NCBI GenBank assembly: GCA_013695175.1
Contig: JACDAZ010000399.1
Coordinates: forward strand, 1-16,043
Length of the DNA: 16,043 nt
From: Flavisolibacter sp.
Lineage (GTDB): Bacteria; Bacteroidota; Bacteroidia; Chitinophagales; Chitinophagaceae
Direction of reading: 5' to 3'
The position numbers and the translations under genes were made by a program. The notes below the pieces were generated by a model. That model had not been told where the DNA came from, made no database searches, and worked only from the letters and a program-made list of their open reading frames with translations. How positions within the stretch are numbered: the stretch's first letter is position 1; each line of letters opens with the position of its first letter. Of the stretch, positions 13,064 through 16,043 are shown one piece after another.

Positions 13064-15643
13064 ATGAAGTTTTTTTTCACTTTTTCACTTTTTACTTTTT
13101 TCAATTTATTTTCTTTTAGCCAGGATCTAAGTTATTACCTGCCTGACAGTATACAATATGATCCTTCTGTTCCCAAACCACAGGATGTTATTTATCACGC
13201 TGTAGGTGAATGGCATGTAACGCATGACAAGTTGGTGAATTACATGCAGGTTTTAGCAAAGGCAGTTCCCTCACGGGTAAAGATTGAAACAATGGGCTTT
13301 ACATATGAAGGACGTCCGCAGGTGCTTCTGATTTTTACCTCACCAAAAAATCATCAAAACCTTGAGCAGATACGCCAGCAACATGTACAACTTACAGATC
13401 CGCAAAGATCATCTTCTTTAAATATTGATGACATGCCTGTGGTACTGTATATTGGGCATTCCATACATGGTAATGAACCAAGCGGAAGTAATGCATCTTT
13501 ATTAAGTGCCTATTACCTGGCTGCAGGACAAGGCAAACAAATAGATGATTTATTAGACCAGTCCGTCATACTTTTTGATCCTTCTTTAAACCCGGATGGC
13601 TTGCAAAGATTTTCAACCTGGGTTAATCAGCATAAAAGTAAAAACCTTGTAACCGATCCTAATTCAAGAGAGTTTAATGAAGTATGGCCGGGAGGAAGGT
13701 TTAACCATTATTGGTTCGATCTGAACAGGGATTGGCTGCCAGCCGTTCATCCTGAAAGTCAAAACAGGTTGACCTGGTTTCATAAATGGAAACCTAATGT
13801 TTTAACTGATCATCATGAACAGGGAAGCAATGCCACATTTTTCTTTCAACCCGGTGTTCCTTCCCGCGTAAATCCATTAACACCTGCCAAGAACCAGGAA
13901 CTGACACAAAAGATGGCAAACTATCATGCTGCCTATCTTGACCGTATAGGTTCGTTGTATTTTACAAAAGAGAATTACGATGATTTTTATTATGGAAAAG
14001 GTTCTACTTATCCTGACATCAATGGTGCTGTGGGTATTTTATTTGAGCAAGGCTCCAGTCGTGGACATGCTCAACAAACATCTAATGGATTATTAACTTT
14101 TCCCTTTACTATAAGAAATCAATTTGTTACGACACTTTCTACCATGGAAGCTTCTAAACAATTAAGGAAAGAGTTGCTTTCTTTTCAGCGCGATTTTTAT
14201 AAAGCCTCAATATCAGAAGCCGCATCGGCATCCGTAAAAGCTTATGTATTTGGTGATGAACATGATCAAACTAAAACGCAGGAATTTATAACTATGCTGC
14301 AACGTCACCAGATTGCTGTTTTTCAACTAGTAAATAATATTAAATCCGGAGGATTAGATTTTCAAAAGCAACATTCTTATATTGTTCCAACATCACAAGG
14401 TCAGCACAGGCTTATAAGAGCAATATTTGAAAAAACTTTTAACTACCAGGATAGTTTGTTTTATGATATTACTTCCTGGACAATGCCACTGGCTTATGGT
14501 TTGAAATATGCTGAATTAAATGCTTCACAATTCAATAATAATTTGTTAGGAGCCAAACATGTAACGGCAAACACAACGGCTAATTTTTCTGTTCCAGCAA
14601 AATCATCTTATGCTTATTTGATTGAATGGACCGAGCTATATGCACCTGCAGCATTGTATGAATTATTACATGAGGGTGTAACTGTTAGAGTAGCCAGTAA
14701 TCCTTTTAGCATGCAGGTTGGTGGAGCTACAAAAAATTATAGTTATGGTACATTAATTATACCTGTACAAACACAAACTTTAGAAGCTGATAAGGTTTTT
14801 AGTGTGATTCAAAATATATCAAAAAAATATGCACTGCCGGTGCAGTCATTTTCATCAGGTACTGCAATGTCAGGTAGTGACCTGGGTAGCAGCAGGTTTC
14901 TTCCCATCACCAAACCTGCTATTGCCATGATAACGGGAACTGGTGTTAATGCTTTGGATGCAGGAGAGTTCTGGCACCTGATGGATCAGCGTATGAACAT
15001 ACCTGTTAGTCATTTGGAAACTGGAGTTTTTAACCGGGTAGATATTTCTAAATACAATACGCTGGTATTTACAAGTGGCAATTTTAATGAAATAAATAAA
15101 GAAAAACTGCGTACATGGGTACAGGGTGGAGGTAATTTAATATTGCTTGAGGAAGCAGTAAGTTGGGCAGTACAGGCGGGATTCAATAATGCTACTTTAA
15201 AGAAAGCAACACCTGCTTTTGATACATCTGCACATTTGCCCTATATTGACAGGGAACAAATTGTAGGTGCGCAAGCTGTGAGAGGTGCCATTTTCAAAGC
15301 TGATGTAGATCTGACTCACCCACTGGGTTATGGTTATATCACACCAACCGTAAGTTTATTCAAAAGCAATAAAGTATTTATGGAAAAAAGCAAAAATCCT
15401 TTTGCCACTCCATATTATTATAAAGCAAATCCACTTGAAAGTGGCTGGGTGAGCAGGCAAAATTTAAACTCTATAAAAAATTCAGCTGCGGTTGTTGTAA
15501 GCGGATTGGGTAGCGGTAAAATTATTTCTATAGCAGATAATCCAAATTTCAGGGGTTACTGGCTGGGTGGAACTAAATTAATGATGAATGCTATTTTCTT
15601 TGGAAAAATGATCAATACAAGTTCCGGAATAACTGAAGATTGA
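13064..15643 (+). CDS. Secreted M14 zinc carboxypeptidase-like protein with C-terminal amidotransferase-like domain
   Basis: A large exported protein (859 aa) with a Phe-rich signal peptide (1-19, cut near SFSQ). The M14 metallopeptidase domain spans about 45-360. The zinc ligands are predicted as His135 and Glu138 in HSIHGNEPSG, and His250 or His251 in TDHHEQG. LNPDGLQRF (175-183), DLNRDW (219-224, substrate-binding Arg222) and GILFEQGSSRGH (324-335, catalytic Glu328) complete the site. The domain therefore looks active. The C-terminal half includes a flavodoxin or class I amidotransferase-like segment (about 620-715: AIAMITGTGVNALDAGEFWHL, YNTLVFTSGNF, LRTWVQGGGNLILLEE) without an obvious catalytic triad. 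No T9SS tail or lipobox is seen, so it is probably periplasmic. The start follows an inverted repeat by 2 bp; the ATG is clear from the signal peptide. Its natural substrate is unknown. Confidence 0.93.
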   Translation: MKFFFTFSLFTFFNLFSFSQDLSYYLPDSIQYDPSVPKPQDVIYHAVGEWHVTHDKLVNYMQVLAKAVPSRVKIETMGFTYEGRPQVLLIFTSPKNHQNLEQIRQQHVQLTDPQRSSSLNIDDMPVVLYIGHSIHGNEPSGSNASLLSAYYLAAGQGKQIDDLLDQSVILFDPSLNPDGLQRFSTWVNQHKSKNLVTDPNSREFNEVWPGGRFNHYWFDLNRDWLPAVHPESQNRLTWFHKWKPNVLTDHHEQGSNATFFFQPGVPSRVNPLTPAKNQELTQKMANYHAAYLDRIGSLYFTKENYDDFYYGKGSTYPDINGAVGILFEQGSSRGHAQQTSNGLLTFPFTIRNQFVTTLSTMEASKQLRKELLSFQRDFYKASISEAASASVKAYVFGDEHDQTKTQEFITMLQRHQIAVFQLVNNIKSGGLDFQKQHSYIVPTSQGQHRLIRAIFEKTFNYQDSLFYDITSWTMPLAYGLKYAELNASQFNNNLLGAKHVTANTTANFSVPAKSSYAYLIEWTELYAPAALYELLHEGVTVRVASNPFSMQVGGATKNYSYGTLIIPVQTQTLEADKVFSVIQNISKKYALPVQSFSSGTAMSGSDLGSSRFLPITKPAIAMITGTGVNALDAGEFWHLMDQRMNIPVSHLETGVFNRVDISKYNTLVFTSGNFNEINKEKLRTWVQGGGNLILLEEAVSWAVQAGFNNATLKKATPAFDTSAHLPYIDREQIVGAQAVRGAIFKADVDLTHPLGYGYITPTVSLFKSNKVFMEKSKNPFATPYYYKANPLESGWVSRQNLNSIKNSAAVVVSGLGSGKIISIADNPNFRGYWLGGTKLMMNAIFFGKMINTSSGITED

Positions 15644-15737
15644 TTTTTAGATTTTGGCATAAAAGTAGTATTAGATTGCTAAAATAATTAGTATAAAAAA
15701 TAGTAGTTCCCGCAAAACGCTATCCGCAAATTCAAAT
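15644..15737. other. AT-rich spacer after the M14 gene
   Basis: This 94-bp stretch contains no gene, terminator hairpin or tRNA that I can support. TAGATTTT near 15649-15656 is close to a -7 box but lacks a partner. It separates the M14 gene from the DUF3072 pseudogene. Confidence 0.5.
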
Positions 15738-15930
15738 ATGAATGGTCAGGTTCCATTAAATGGTGACAATACTATAAAAAATCAAAATTAATGGACGACG
15801 GGAGGGTGCTCAACGTTCCTGTTTAAACACATTATCTCAAGAGGTAGGGGAGCTTTTAGATGAAGATCTGACCAAAGCGGAAGCATCAAAAAAAATTGAT
15901 GAATTGCAACATAAAACGGAAGAGGGTTGA
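15738..15930 (+). pseudogene. Degenerate DUF3072-family gene (in-frame stop plus frameshift)
   Basis: Two frames together spell a DUF3072 protein. Frame A from ATG 15738 gives MNGQVPLNGDNTIKNQN, a TAA at 15789-15791, then WTTGG (15792-15806). Frame B (open from 15778) picks up at about 15805 with GAQRSCLNTLSQEVGELLDE and then DLTKAEASKKIDELQ, ending at TGA 15928-15930. From memory the family reads NTIKxxxxWTTGDEPMTGAQxSYLxTLSxEAGE, then DLTKAEASxxIDELQ and a KTG-type end. The DEPMT segment appears lost by a net 14-bp deletion, which explains the frame change, and the stop replaces a residue before the Trp. The family is small, soluble and of unknown function. Frame B has no ATG, so a shortened product is unlikely but not excluded. 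Confidence 0.75.
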
Positions 15931-16013
15931 ACAGTTAATGCATTGTTTGTTGATAACATTTTAATACTTGCATTCAAAAAAGTTTTATCTTGTTTGCTAA
16001 AATTTTGAGCACT

Positions 16014-16043
16014 ATGATTAAAATGCAAGTTATCGGCAATCTT
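16014..16043 (+). CDS. ssb: Start of single-stranded DNA-binding protein (partial)
   Basis: The last ten codons of the window read MIKMQVIGNL from ATG 16014 and run off the edge. Bacteroidota SSB proteins typically begin MIKLQVIGNLGKD or very close to it, so this is probably ssb, which coats single-stranded DNA in replication and repair through an OB-fold. Only the first beta strand is visible. The gap of 83 bp from the pseudogene probably holds its promoter; TTG at 15968-15970 and TATCTTG at 15986-15992 are possible boxes but only 15 bp apart. Confidence 0.7.
   Translation, partial: MIKMQVIGNL

Noticed and set aside
15837..16028. 63-codon open frame on the minus strand
   Set aside because: It lies antisense to the DUF3072 remnant and the start of ssb, shows no signal or family pattern, and is best explained as a shadow.

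Overview
The window looks like ordinary chromosomal sequence from an AT-rich Bacteroidota, probably Chitinophagaceae-like. The support is a subtilisin-like protease with a C-terminal type IX secretion sorting domain, several lipoproteins, a sigma-70-like factor paired with a short one-TM anti-sigma-like protein, at least one perfect Bacteroidota -7 promoter box (TAnnTTTG), weak Shine-Dalgarno sites and Phe-rich signal peptides. No phage, insertion sequence, CRISPR array, tRNA or rRNA is visible.

Layout. 1-114 is the 3' end of an unidentified gene. 150-1307 is an RsmB-type rRNA m5C methyltransferase, tail to tail with (and overlapping by 11 bp) a minus-strand series: S8 protease (1297-3297), an unknown lipoprotein (3303-4052) and the tRNA 2-thiouridylase mnmA (4158-5258). 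A divergent promoter region then leads to a plus-strand lipoprotein of unknown function (5470-6492). A short repeat-rich gap with four tandem heptamers separates it from a minus-strand sigma factor/anti-sigma-like pair (6602-7536). A cytoplasmic NlpC/P60 peptidase (7630-8385) follows. Next is a tightly packed minus-strand operon (8366-10125): small lipoprotein, fluoride channel crcB/fluC, inorganic pyrophosphatase ppa and a half-length TauE/SafE permease. The first three genes are joined by 4-bp ATGA overlaps. A PhoH-like ATPase (10292-11317), with a clear intrinsic terminator and a TTG start, faces a 361-bp intergenic region that holds a 16-bp perfect palindrome. Beyond it are a plus-strand CoA-transferase (11679-12965) and a large M14 carboxypeptidase-like protein (13064-15643), separated by a long inverted repeat that ends at the M14 start codon.

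Right edge. 15738-15930 holds a broken DUF3072-like gene (in-frame stop plus frameshift), and the last ten codons in the window are the start of ssb.

Functional themes are RNA modification (RsmB, MnmA), envelope and secreted proteolysis (S8, NlpC/P60, M14), and a plausible fluoride/pyrophosphate module, since fluoride inhibits pyrophosphatase and crcB is translationally coupled to ppa. I found no convincing new defence or mobile system. The items most worth a second look are the DUF3072 pseudogene, the hairpin over the M14 start, the crcB-ppa operon, the half-size permease and the palindrome upstream of phoH. Several starts were moved from TTG/GTG codons to downstream ATGs; reasons are given per gene.
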